Assembly: GCA_036583965.1 (NCBI GenBank)
Contig: JAZBQD010000030.1
Span: 50,841,551 to 50,905,550, forward strand
Source of the DNA: Prunella strophiata
Taxonomy: Eukaryota; Chordata; Aves; Passeriformes; Prunellidae
Length of the DNA stretch: 64,000 nt
Reading direction: 5' to 3'
Position 1 is the stretch's first letter, and the number at the start of each line of letters is the position of its first letter. The notes beneath the pieces are model-generated. The model made no database searches and was not told the origin of the DNA. It saw only the letters and a list, made by a program, of their open reading frames with translations. The translations under genes and the position numbers were made by a program. Below, piece by piece: positions 44,952 through 54,599 of this stretch.

Positions 44952-46155
44952 AGGATCTAAACCATTTGTTTCTTTTTTTTCTTAGGTGAAATTTGGGCCC
45001 TCACTGAAGTGAGTGGCAGTGCCATGACCAATGTAATTGACCTTGCCAGGGATGTGGCCACATAGTTTACACAAGCACCTGCTTAGAAAGGTCCTTTATT
45101 CTTCAGTGTTCTAGAATCAAATAAATTTAGACTAAACCCTATTAGTTTTGCTGATACAGTACTTCCCTTGAAATCAATGGTTGAGTTTTTTTAGCAGGAG
45201 ATGAACAGGAAGATTTCATGGGTTTGGTATGTACTAAAGTGCACACTGTACTGCTACTGTTATCTTTTCAGTGAGTTATAACAAACAGAAGTTTTATAGC
45301 TCCTCAGCCAGGTGGCTGATTCAGCATCACATATATTACAGCCACTACTGCTGACTGTGAGGCATGACAATAAATCCTCAAGCAAGATAGCATGAGCTAA
45401 CCTAAAACTTCAGAACTGTACATTCTCCTGGACCTTCAAGGGACACAGACTACATGACTGCATGTTGCTGTCAGGGTGACCTTTGGCCAAATCATTCACA
45501 GAGTCATATTTCCAATTTCCAGATGATGTCAGTATTGGCTGATTTTTTTTTTTTTTTGAAAAGGTTAGCTCAGGAAATGGATTGATTTAGACTGGTGAAA
45601 AAATTCTACAATATTAACCTCTAAGAAAATAAATCACTAAAAAAACCAGCTCTAATTGACTTAAAGACACAGAACATTTTCATGTGCTCCTGCCTATTGG
45701 TTGGATTTTCTAATCCAACCTTAGCACAAAAAGACATCAAAATACTGGAGAAAGCCAAGGAATAATTTCATGGCAGAGAATTAGTGAAGATTACAAGGCA
45801 GTGGTGGATTTCTTTTGGGGTATGCTGTGTGCAGTGGAGAGCCTGGCAGAGTCAAGTTCCACTCACCTAATCATCTGTAGGGATGTAAGCATAAAGGGCT
45901 GCAAATATTTTCAAAGGGATGACATAGCTGAGAAGCAATATATCATGACCAGCTTCCTCCAGATACTCTTCTTTACTGCAGGACCTGTAAATTGTATGCA
46001 AAATAGCATTGTCAAATTCCTTTTATCTATTATACTGTAAGAAAAATCTAACTAATTATGGGCATTTGTTATATGACCTTTCATGTCCCTGACTTCATAA
46101 TGCTTTCCCGTTCCTATGTGCTCTGTGCACATATTGAGGCAAGTTCTGCATTAGC
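44952..46155. other. Intergenic, nothing recognised
   Basis: AT-rich unique sequence with a T run at about 45542-45557. No gene or repeat family was recognised. Confidence 0.6.
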
Positions 46156-46159
46156 CCTT

Positions 46160-46398
46160 CCTTCCTTCAGACTTCTTCTTCGGCTAAGTAGGAAGGAAGA
46201 AGGAAAAGGAAGGAGCCGAAGGATAGAAGGAAGGAAGCCGAGAAGGAAGGCTAGGATAGGATGAAGTACGGAAGGAATTCCGAGTTCCTTCCTTCTGTTC
46301 CATTCCTTACCCTTCTTCCTCCTTCCTTCCTTCCTTCCTTCCTTCCTTCCTTCCTTCCTCCTCCCTCCCTCCCTCCCTCCCTTCCCTCCCTCCTCCTT
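46160..46398. repeat. Polypurine/polypyrimidine microsatellite with strand switch
   Basis: A degenerate GGAA-type purine tract (about 46188-46277) is followed directly by a CCTT tract, then a CCCT tract (about 46318-46398). At the switch, GGAAGGAA (46270-46277) and TTCCTTCC (46285-46292) form a perfect 8-bp inverted repeat with a 7-nt spacer. The open frames across it are repeat artefacts. Confidence 0.9.
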
Positions 46399-48630
46399 TA
46401 ATGTATTTGTATGTTTTCTTTTTCCCTCATCACAGAAATCTTCCTTTCTCACTCTCATTTGCTTATGACAACACCCATAACAAGAGCTATTCTTTCTTCT
46501 TTGTGTTTAAGCAAATGTTTTCTTTATATCCTGCTCTGTCACTCCTCTTTTGTCACAGGGTAGGGAAACACATCCAGCCATGTCTTTGACCCCAGTCAAC
46601 CTATTCATCCACTGAAGTTTTATTACTACTTAGCCTTTTGTGGAACAAATTCAGATTACTACTACAAACCTTTTTTTGTCTTTGTCTTCAGAAAGTGCAA
46701 GTACTCCCAAGCATTTGTAAGGTACAGCAGCACTTACTAGCTTTGGCTACATACGACAGCAGGTGACATTCCTGAGCACCCCTTGTTCTGCAGGCTGAAC
46801 CATGCTCCTGTCTGTGCACCAAAGGAGTGGTTTGTGAACAGCTGCACATAGTAACAGCTGTCAGTTTTGCTGTCTGAGAGGGAAAGCCCACAAAACCAGA
46901 AACCACCATAGTAAGGAACCAAGCAAATTAAGAGAAAACACCTTGTGCCAGGCATTTCTTTACTGACACCTGTAGTTCTGCTGCTGTGTCAAGCTTTGGT
47001 AAGAGAACTTGCAGTAGGTGTAAATTACACACACTACACAAAGTGTCTACCATTGACACACAGGAACTTATCACAGAAATCAAAGTACCTTCTGGGAGCT
47101 ACAGATCACAAAATCCCAAGCATTTTATCCCAGTGTGCATCCAATTGATTTAACAGGATGTTTGCTGGCAAGCAGACTGGTAAGAATATCATGCCAAACC
47201 CACTTTTGTAATGAATACAAGACATGGCAAACCAGCTGAGTTCTAGATGGTGACTTCGTTGCAGTCACATTTACATTTCTGTTTAAAAAATCTGTTCTGA
47301 GGAAAAATCTATCCTGCAAAAATTATTCATATCAGAAAACCTAGAGGTTTTCTTTTTATAGCTGCATCTAATATTCCTAAAAGATGAACAAGATATAAGC
47401 ACTGGTATCCTCATACAAACACAATTAGGCTTGTGAGAGGTAAAAAAAAAGTGCTCCCTTGATTATTTCTTCTCATTTTTTTCAAAAGAACATCATGTAT
47501 AGATAAACACATGCTGTTTCAAAACTCCATTGGTTCCTGTCAGCCCAATGTTTTACATTAGCTAGAAGCATTCTGGCTCACGAAACACATTCTTGAAGAA
47601 ATGCACACCCATGGAGAAGCATCTGAAAACAGAACTGGTTGCTTCAAAAGAAAATGCATGTGCCAACTAATAGAGGGAATTCTTTCTGGCTCCTTGTATG
47701 TTTGTGGTATAACTTGTTGGACAAGACTTGGCAATGGTTGTGACTTATCTGACACTTGTGTTTCAGATGTTGGAGCCTTTCTGACTTCAAGGTGTGCCTT
47801 CACTCTGTCAACTCATCCATCAGGTTAACAACATTTGAAGTGTTGTTCAAACAACTAACAACATCCAGCTTATAGGTGGGAGGGGATCTTTCTAATAATA
47901 GGATTTTCTTGACATGCTTAAATATTAATTGCTTACACCTGTGATGACTGCAGGCTGTTTTATCTCTTCTTCTGACATGGAGAAGGGAGATCCTGGCTCC
48001 TGGAAGCTTAGTCAGAAGTAAAGGACATCTAGAAGGAGATATCAGTGTAATAGGGTGGATGAGAAACAGGAACTAAGGAAAACAACCTGTCTGAAAATGC
48101 TTGAAATCCTTCTTGCTGACAGAAAAGCTGGCCTTTTATGTAGAGGATCCATGTGGGGAAGCAAACAAACAAACAAAAATGAAATAGCAAAATATCCTAT
48201 CACTGTCTCCATCACACTAAGATTTCAAGGGCTCTGGTCATACAGTTTTTCCTTGAAGTAAATGACTCAAACTAAAAGAACAAATAATTAATGAATAAAA
48301 CCATTCAGAAGCTCAGTGCTCCACCTTGAGCATAAAGGCAATGTCTTCTTGATGTGCTTGCAGTTATTTTCAGGGTCTTCAGAAGAGCAATGTGAAATCC
48401 CCAAACTTCCAAAGAGTTAAGCTACTGCTTGAATCTTTGTGTTTTGACCACACACCATCAGACAAATGGAAAGGTAGTGTTGTTTTCACAGCTAATACCA
48501 TGGTGGAACCCATGTCTTATTATGTAAATAGCTGTGCACTGTTACTCATCTTCTCTCCATGGCATCTTATCTTTATCTGTGTAGCTGCTTTCCATCCTTT
48601 GGAAAAGCCCACAGAAATCCCTCTGCTGCA
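46399..48630. other. Intergenic, nothing recognised
   Basis: Unique AT-rich sequence without a supported gene, known repeat or clear regulatory motif. Confidence 0.6.
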
Positions 48631-48634
48631 CCTC

Positions 48635-48920
48635 AGCACTTCACGTGGGACAAGTGACAATGTGAGGGGTCATGGTCTTAAGCTGCACCAGGGGAGGTTT
48701 AGGTTGGACATTAGAGGAATTTCTTTGCAGAGGGGGTCATTGGCCATTGGAATGGGCTGCCCAGAGAGGTGGTGGAGTCACCATCCCTGGAGGTGTTTAA
48801 TGAAAGACTGGATGTGGCACTCAGTGCCATGGGATGGTTGACATGGTGCTGTCAGGTCATAGGCTGGACTCGATGATCTCAGAGGATCTTCTTCAACTTA
48901 ACTGACTCTGTGATTTTGTG
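48635..48920 (+). mobile_element. CR1 LINE 3' end fragment, plus orientation
   Basis: Typical sense-strand CR1 3' sequence: CACCAGGGGAGGTTTAGGTT near 48687, GGGCTGCCCAGAGAGGTGGT near 48753, GGACTCGATGATCTCAGAGG near 48867, ending in the degraded terminal short repeat CTCTGTGATTTTGTG. It is 5'-truncated and dead. The left edge is approximate. Confidence 0.9.
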
Positions 48921-48929
48921 CTCTGGAGC

Positions 48930-49487
48930 TGAGACATTAGTTTCAAAGCATTAAAGATTTTAGGACAAGTTAGAATTATGGTTGCTGAGTTAGCTAAAGT
49001 AGAAAGATAAGCTTTTGTTTAGAGGTAACAGAAGCCGGACTTAGATAAGCTATCCGGACAGTCATTTTTCACTACTTGCCAATATCATGGAGAACAGGCT
49101 TTCTCACCCGTTGAACATTAGGAAGCAGGGGGATTTCATTTTGTCACATATGTAAAAAGGTAGAAAGGTCAGAATGAGGAAGACTCTTTTTACTTGCTCA
49201 TTTCTGGAGACACCTCCCCAAAAGGGACTCCCGACTCATTTCAGGGAACAAACTACGCATGCTTAATAGCCTTTCTTCCAATTTGCATGGGAAGCGGGGC
49301 AGAGGAAGTGACAGGGGTATGAATATGCATTTGTATTTTGTGTATTCAATACTTTTGTAAATAAAAGGCTTTGTAATGATCGATACAACTTGTAGTGCGG
49401 GTTGGGACCGATCCCTGGTGCTACCCAGCGTTGCAATAAACATACACTTTCTAACATTAAATTGTTAGAGTGTCTTTGTCTGTCACA
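48930..49487 (+). mobile_element. Probable solo LTR of an endogenous retrovirus, plus orientation
   Basis: Sequence directly after the CR1 copy has LTR architecture on the plus strand: a TATA-like ATAAAAGG at about 49361, a polyadenylation signal AATAAA at about 49436, and a short tail ending TCTGTCACA. Flanking retroviral genes are absent. I could not define the left boundary or a target-site duplication, so the start is approximate and family assignment is not attempted. Confidence 0.5.
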
Positions 49488-49489
49488 GT

Positions 49490-49516
49490 TGAATATAGAT
49501 ATCAGATCTATATTCA
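49490..49516. repeat. Perfect 11-bp inverted repeat, 5-nt loop
   Basis: Arms 49490-49500 (TGAATATAGAT) and 49506-49516 are exact reverse complements, placed immediately after the probable LTR end. Confidence 0.9.
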
Positions 49517-49538
49517 TATTTTAGTAATTCAGAGCTGT

Positions 49539-49562
49539 GAGGTGACCTTGGGAGGTCACCTC
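49539..49562. promoter_or_regulatory. Everted AGGTCA repeat (ER4-like) in a 10-bp palindrome
   Basis: The 10-bp arms 49539-49548 (GAGGTGACCT) and 49553-49562 are exact reverse complements with a 4-nt spacer. They contain TGACCT (49543-49548) and AGGTCA (49553-49558), the nuclear-receptor half-site in everted orientation. It lies about 440 bp before the COG6 start codon. Function is inferred. Confidence 0.4.
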
Positions 49563-49864
49563 TATATCAGTAAATGCACAGCAGAAACAAGACAGCCTCC
49601 TCATTTTGACACATACTACAGCCACTGCTGCCAGCTTATACAACAGAGATCTCATTTATTTTTTCCTTTCTAGCTGGGCTCATAATTGAAGCGTTTGTTT
49701 TGTGAAATAAACACAGCTATCTGGTCTCATGAAGTGAACCCTCTGTCACCCATTCAAAAGCCTTTATTTAGTGAGTAAATGATTTTGAATTATTAATATT
49801 TTAATTTTTATGTATTTTTATTTGCTCAGTAAAAACAAACAAAGAAATAAACAGAAAAACCCCG

Positions 49865-50250
49865 AGTGCCGCTTTGCAGCAGGTGAGGCCCGGCCCTACG
49901 GCCGGCCTGCGCTGGGCCGGAACCAAACGCTCGGAGCGCGTTTCCGCCGGAGCCGCTCCGTGCGGCGCCGCTGTGGCCGGCAGGGCCGCAGCCATGGCCG
50001 ACACCGCCGCGCCGCCGCCGCCGCCCGCCGCCCCCGCCCCGGGGCTCCCGGCTGCCCCCGGCACCAACCCGCTGTCCCGCAAGCTCAACAAGATCCTGGA
50101 GACGCGCCTGGACAATGACAAGGTGGGCCGGACTGCGGCGGCGGGACGGGGCGGGGGCCGGATGAGCCGGCAGGGGCCGCGGGCCCCGACAGGCTTCGCG
50201 GCGGGGAGGCGAGTCCTGCCGGAGCCTCAGTTCCGCTGCGGAGCTGCGGG
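49865..50250 (+). promoter_or_regulatory. COG6: CpG island, COG6 promoter and first exon
   Basis: An abrupt GC- and CpG-rich block starting at about 49.865 kb and ending at about 50.25 kb, spanning the COG6 start codon and first donor. It has an ETS-type core CCGGAA at 49917-49922 and no TATA box, which fits a housekeeping CpG promoter. The transcription start is probably between 49.87 and 49.98 kb but cannot be fixed from sequence. Confidence 0.8.
49994..50122 (+). CDS. COG6: COG6 coding exon 1
   Basis: Codes for residues 1-43 of conserved oligomeric Golgi complex subunit 6, a lobe-B subunit of the COG tether that supports retrograde vesicle trafficking within the Golgi and thereby glycosylation. 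The start ATG has a good context (GCAGCCATGG). Residues 4-22 are an Ala/Pro-rich low-complexity stretch unlike the Gly/Ala/Asn-rich mammalian N-terminus; from NPLSRKLNKILETRLDNDK onward the match to the family is near exact. The exon ends at AAG followed by GTGGGC, in phase 0, and joins exon 2 cleanly. Overlapping long frames on both strands are GC-rich shadows. Confidence 0.93.
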
Positions 50251-50684
50251 CGGTCCTTTGCAGCATTAATTACAATCAAAATTGGTTTTCGCTTCTCCAG
50301 CAACATGCCACGCTCCTGTTTTATCCCTTCGGGTCGTAGGGAGGTTTGTATTACTTGCCTCGGAAGGGCACTTCTCAAGCTTTTTGTAATTTAAATGTTT
50401 TCTTGCTGTGGATAGGTCATTCATTTACAGAAAGTAGTCTTATTGGTTAGAGGTACTGCAAAATTGTGGACAAAGTTTTCTGTTCTAAGAGAAGAAGAAA
50501 GGCTCAGCAATGATTTTAGTTGTTTACCAACTGATGTGGAGTAGTGTTAAGGTAGCTTTTCCTCTAAAACCATTATTAGGTTTGCTTTATTTTTAATAAG
50601 ACCGTGAACTTGGGGTGGGTACAGCCTGTTTAACCTGTTTCTTTGCAACTGCATGCAGACTGAAGGTCCTTTTGTATTTTCTAG
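50123..50684 (+). other. COG6: COG6 intron 1
   Basis: A short intron from donor GTGGGC to acceptor TTTCTAG at 50684. The first 130 bases are still CpG island; the rest is unique sequence. Confidence 0.9.
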
Positions 50685-50829
50685 GAAATGCTGGAAGCAC
50701 TCAAGGCTCTCTCGACCTTTTTTGTGGAAAACAGTTTGCGCACCCGAAGGAACCTGCGTGGAGACATTGAACGGCGAAGCCTGGCCATCAATGAAGAATT
50801 TGTGCACATATTCAAGCAAGTTCAAAGAG
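50685..50829 (+). CDS. COG6: COG6 coding exon 2, with apparent 1-base insertion
   Basis: Reads [20 protein letters not shown] and on through [22 protein letters not shown], the strongly conserved N-terminal helical region of COG6 (Pfam COG6 family), just after residue 43. The acceptor is TTTCTAG and the donor is GAG followed by GTAATG. The exon is 145 bases, 48 codons plus one. Exon 3 starts in phase 0 (ELESINED), so the length should be 144. The extra base lies near 50820-50823: the bases AAGTTCAAAGAG occupy the place where the family has a GTC/GTG-AAA-GAG-type Val-Lys-Glu. As written, the junction shifts frame and gives an early stop in exon 3. This may be a sequencing or assembly error, a real variant, or a use of another donor; no good in-frame donor is visible. 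Confidence 0.9.
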
Positions 50830-51169
50830 GTAATGTTTTTGCAGCATGACTAGCTATCTTGCAGGAGTACTGCTACATGACTTAAAGTTTAAAAAAAGAA
50901 AAAAGCATGAAAAGAGATTTTAACTTTCCAGGACAGATATTATTTTTGCAGTAAAATTGTTTCATTTGTTGGCAGTGTTGTGTTGGATATTTCAAACAGA
51001 TCCAAGTCCTGAGTGAATCTTGGTGTTTAGAGGTGCATTACTCTGCACTAACAGGCAGCCTAGAGCTGCAATGTACCTTGAAACTGGGGCACGTAATGGT
51101 GGTGGGAAGCTGGGCCTGGACACAGCATTCTGATTAAAAATACAGTTACTGTTATTTGAACTTACTTAG
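50830..51169 (+). other. COG6: COG6 intron 2
   Basis: A 340-bp intron between donor GTAATG and acceptor CTTACTTAG. Nothing else recognised. Confidence 0.85.
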
Positions 51170-51241
51170 GAACTTGAGAGTATAAATGAAGATGTGCAAG
51201 CAATGAGCAGCTGCTGTGAAGACATGTCCAGTCGTTTGAAG
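51170..51241 (+). CDS. COG6: COG6 coding exon 3
   Basis: Twenty-four codons in phase 0: [20 protein letters not shown] then SRLK, almost identical to the mammalian segment, part of the predicted N-terminal coiled coil used for assembly with other COG subunits. It is preceded by acceptor ACTTAG and followed by donor GTAATG. Both ends are phase 0, which is what exposes the extra base in exon 2. Confidence 0.93.
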
Positions 51242-54200
51242 GTAATGTATAAATGGAAGTGCTTTGAATGTTTTTCCTTTTGAGGTGTGACTATGTCCTT
51301 TTAAAAGGACGAAGGGTTATATTTGGGGATCAACAGCAGTACTAAGATGTTTCCATGGTATGCATGTTATGTTACTTTAGGATATTAATATGCTTCTACT
51401 TACTTGTTTAGAAAATGTATCAAGGAAGTAATTTTAATTTCTTCCAAACTTGCAGTTCAAAATGCAGCCATATACTTATTTTGATAACAGCAATGTGATA
51501 TCCATGTGTATGTCAGTGGAGAGAAAATATTTTATTAGATTGGATGTGTGTGAGACTTAAGGGTTAATTTGTGTATTTCCATTTAAAATGGCTTTTGTAT
51601 TGACTGTGTCTCTTGAGTTATGTGTTCATATAAATACTTCAAGTAGAAAAGTATCTGGTAATTCAAAGAGAGAGACAAATCTGGTGTACATCTTCAGTGT
51701 ATTGGTTTTGTTTCTTAACATTGTCTCAGAATGCTGATATGCAGCAAAAACAATGAAGTTTCACCTTAATCCTGAATCTGTAATATTCCTTGTGGGGCTG
51801 GGGAGTGTAGGAAATTTATGTTTTATGGTGCATTACTAAATCTGGCTTGGTTTTAGAGTACAAGTTCAAAATTCAATGCAGTGATGTGTATAAATGGTTT
51901 ATGGATGCTGAAGTGTAGATGTTTTGCCAAACCAAACCTGTTTCCAATATAGCACTTAAGTTACAGTATATGAATAAGAACCTTCACCAGAAAATCCTGT
52001 GAAAACAATTGTTTTCCTCTCCATATATGTGTCTGGATATTCAGATGTCCTACTGCTTAGATAAATAGGTTACACAGTCATTGTTCAAATGCTTGTAGCT
52101 TGATGAACTTGTACCAAAAAATGTGAGAGTACAGAGTAGCCAACTGCAGTACCTAATTTTCAGTTTTGGAAGGAGCTGGGTAATGCACCTCAGAGGTCTC
52201 AGATCTCTTTGAACATTGTTAATGTGGATATATTCCCTAGTGCAGTTCAGGCAGGAACTGTTAGACTAAGCTCTTAGATGTGGAAATGAGTAAAGTGTCC
52301 ATGCAGATTTTTGCTCTTTTCTGTCTTTAGATCATGAAACGTAACTGTCGTCTCTGATTTTTATTTTTTTTTCCCAGAGTAGAGTCACCCTGCAGAGACT
52401 TCTTTTACTGTTCAAGTCAGTAGGTAGTTTTGTTCTGTGCCCCACAGGAGGTTTCCTCTAGAGCCCTGTATTACTCATAACTTGTCTTGATTCAATCCAT
52501 ATTTTCTTTGTATGAATGTAAAGTTAATAAGTTCATGAACTAGCTCTCAGTTGTGAAATACTCTGGCACTTTATCTGTAGTAGGACAGAAAGACTTGCAG
52601 GCATGTGCTCAATCTGAATAAGAAGACTAAAATGAGCTAAATAGAGCAAATAGAAGATACAAAGAGGAGAATTTGGGGCATATAATGCAGAAAAGCGTGC
52701 AAAGAGAGCAGTATATTAAGAAAGCAGAACAAATGCAGGTCATGAAAGGGAATATATTTGGATAAGCCAAAAGCTTTTTAGCTTTGTTATTTGTAAGTTG
52801 ATAATAGCATCTGATCCAAATAACCATATATTGTCACATCTGATTTTAGGACAGTGACTTGATAAATACAGTGGCTGAAAGAGAGAGAAGGATCAAATGC
52901 TAAAATGGAATTCAGTGGGGTTGAAGTATAATGACATTATTAATAATATACAGAGGTGGGAAGGAAGAGAAAAATATTTCTGTTTTGGATATACAAGAAA
53001 CATATCAACTTTCTGGTTTTTCTAGCATGTCTGGCTCATTTCTGACGGTCACCTTGTTAGGTTAGATGTAAGCTCTTACATTACATACATGAAATATTGA
53101 TAATATCTGGTGTGTTTTTGAATGCACATGTGTAAAAACCCGCTTCCTGGTATATCTAGCTAGATTCTGAAAAAATGCTTTTCCTTCTTTTCTGCTGTCC
53201 TACTGTTGGCATTGTTTGTGGTAATCAGTACTTCTGCCCAAAAAGTACTGGAAGGGAAGCAAATTTCCTCTTCTTTGTTTATTGAAATTTGCAGTTAAGT
53301 TGGATATGAATTTTTACAGTCCTACTTTCACCTTTCAAAGCATTCCTGTACCTTTACTGCTTTTCTCTCGTAAGTAATGTAGTGGCAGATAAAAAGGCTG
53401 AAATGAATCAGTGTGTATAGATACTTTTGTTAAACCTCTCAGGGGTCTCAAGACTGGCATCTTCAATTTGGCAAGCTATAATTTGGCTGTTAGACAGTAT
53501 TGAAATTATTCACAGAATGTCTTTATTGCCATTTCCACCTCTTCACTTGCAGTATTATTCTATACTGAATGCATTTTGATTTTAAGATTTTTTTTTGTTA
53601 AATCGTCTCAGTTTTTCTGCATAAGGGCTCACTGGTGGCATCCAGTAGTGAAGCCAAAAATTCCAGCTGTCTTTTAGCTTTTCACAGAGCAGTAAATTCC
53701 AGAACTCTTTGACTTCAGTTGCAGCAATCCTTTTAGTTATGCAGTTGCTGTCTGATGCAGAATTGTTTCTGCATGGATTCCTTTGCACCGCCATCAATAT
53801 TTCAGGCTGTGTTGAATTTCCTAAGTTAGAATGGTAGAATCATTTAGACTGGGAAAGACTTCTGGGATCATTGAGTCCAACCCAGCACTGCCAAGTCCAC
53901 CATTCTCCCCTGTCCCTCAGTGCTACACCTGCACATCTTTTAGATACCTCCAGGGATGGTGACTCAGCCACCTCCCTGAGCAGCCTGTTCCAATGCCTGA
54001 CTACCTTTTCAGTTTCAGAAGAAATTTTTCTTAATAATTGTCCTTGTTCCATGCAGTTCTGTAAGCTGTTGGACTGTAGGACTAGGCTTGCTTAGACTAG
54101 CAGAGCGGTGTTCATAATCTTTTCTAAAAAGTCTGAGTGGACAGTGGGCAGTTTAACATCCAAAGGTATTTGTTTCATTTTTTTATTTTGTGACAGCAAA

Positions 54201-54540
54201 TGATTTACAGTTGATGGGCAAACAAAATAATCAGAACTATTACACTAATACTTATAATGTTTTTCTATTAAATATAAATTAAAAATAAATTGTGTGAATA
54301 TAAGTGTGTATAAACATGAAAATATATATGGATAAGGATAAAAATTTATTTATTTTACTCCCTGGACATAGGGAGAGGTAATGAATACTTGTTTCAAAAA
54401 GGCCTTTTATTTCAAAGAGTATATTCTTTAAATTGCTTGTACTCAGAAAGCTTCAAAAGTAATACCTCTTTTAAATATTGCTTAATACAGTTGATGTGTT
54501 TGTGTTTTAAACATACTTAACAATTCTAATTGTATTCTAG
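51242..54540 (+). other. COG6: COG6 intron 3
   Basis: A 3.3-kb AT-rich intron from GTAATG to acceptor TATTCTAG. It contains one minus-oriented CR1 3' fragment at about 53.83-54.06 kb; the rest is unique sequence with no further exon recognised. Confidence 0.85.
53832..54062 (-). mobile_element. CR1 LINE 3' end fragment, minus orientation
   Basis: Reverse complement of CR1 3' sequence: GGGATCATTGAGTCCAACCC near 53863, CCTCCAGGGATGGTGACTCA near 53947 and CCTGAGCAGCCTGTTCCAAT near 53974. It is a short inactive copy inside COG6 intron 3. Open frames on either strand here come from this repeat. Confidence 0.9.
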
Positions 54541-54599
54541 GCAGCAAAGGAACAAACCCAGGACTTGATTGTAAAAACCACAAAACTCCAGGCAGAAAA
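54541..54599 (+). CDS. COG6: COG6 coding exon 4
   Basis: Nineteen full codons plus two bases: AAKEQTQDLIVKTTKLQAE followed by AA, matching the mammalian sequence around residues 95-135 in the coiled-coil region. The acceptor is TTCTAG and the donor is GTATGT at 54600. The exon ends in phase 2, so exon 5 must supply one base; the expected continuation (a QKLEIRAQVADAF-type segment) was not found in the window. The remaining exons, most of the roughly 650-residue protein, therefore lie beyond position 64000. Confidence 0.93.

Noticed and set aside
46114..46458. 114-codon minus-strand open frame rich in Lys, Arg, Glu and Gly
   Set aside because: It is a translation of the GGAA/CCTT microsatellite.
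49801..50378. Minus-strand and alternative-frame open frames at the COG6 first exon
   Set aside because: Shadows of the COG6 CpG island; only the frame starting at 49994 continues into exon 2 with family similarity.
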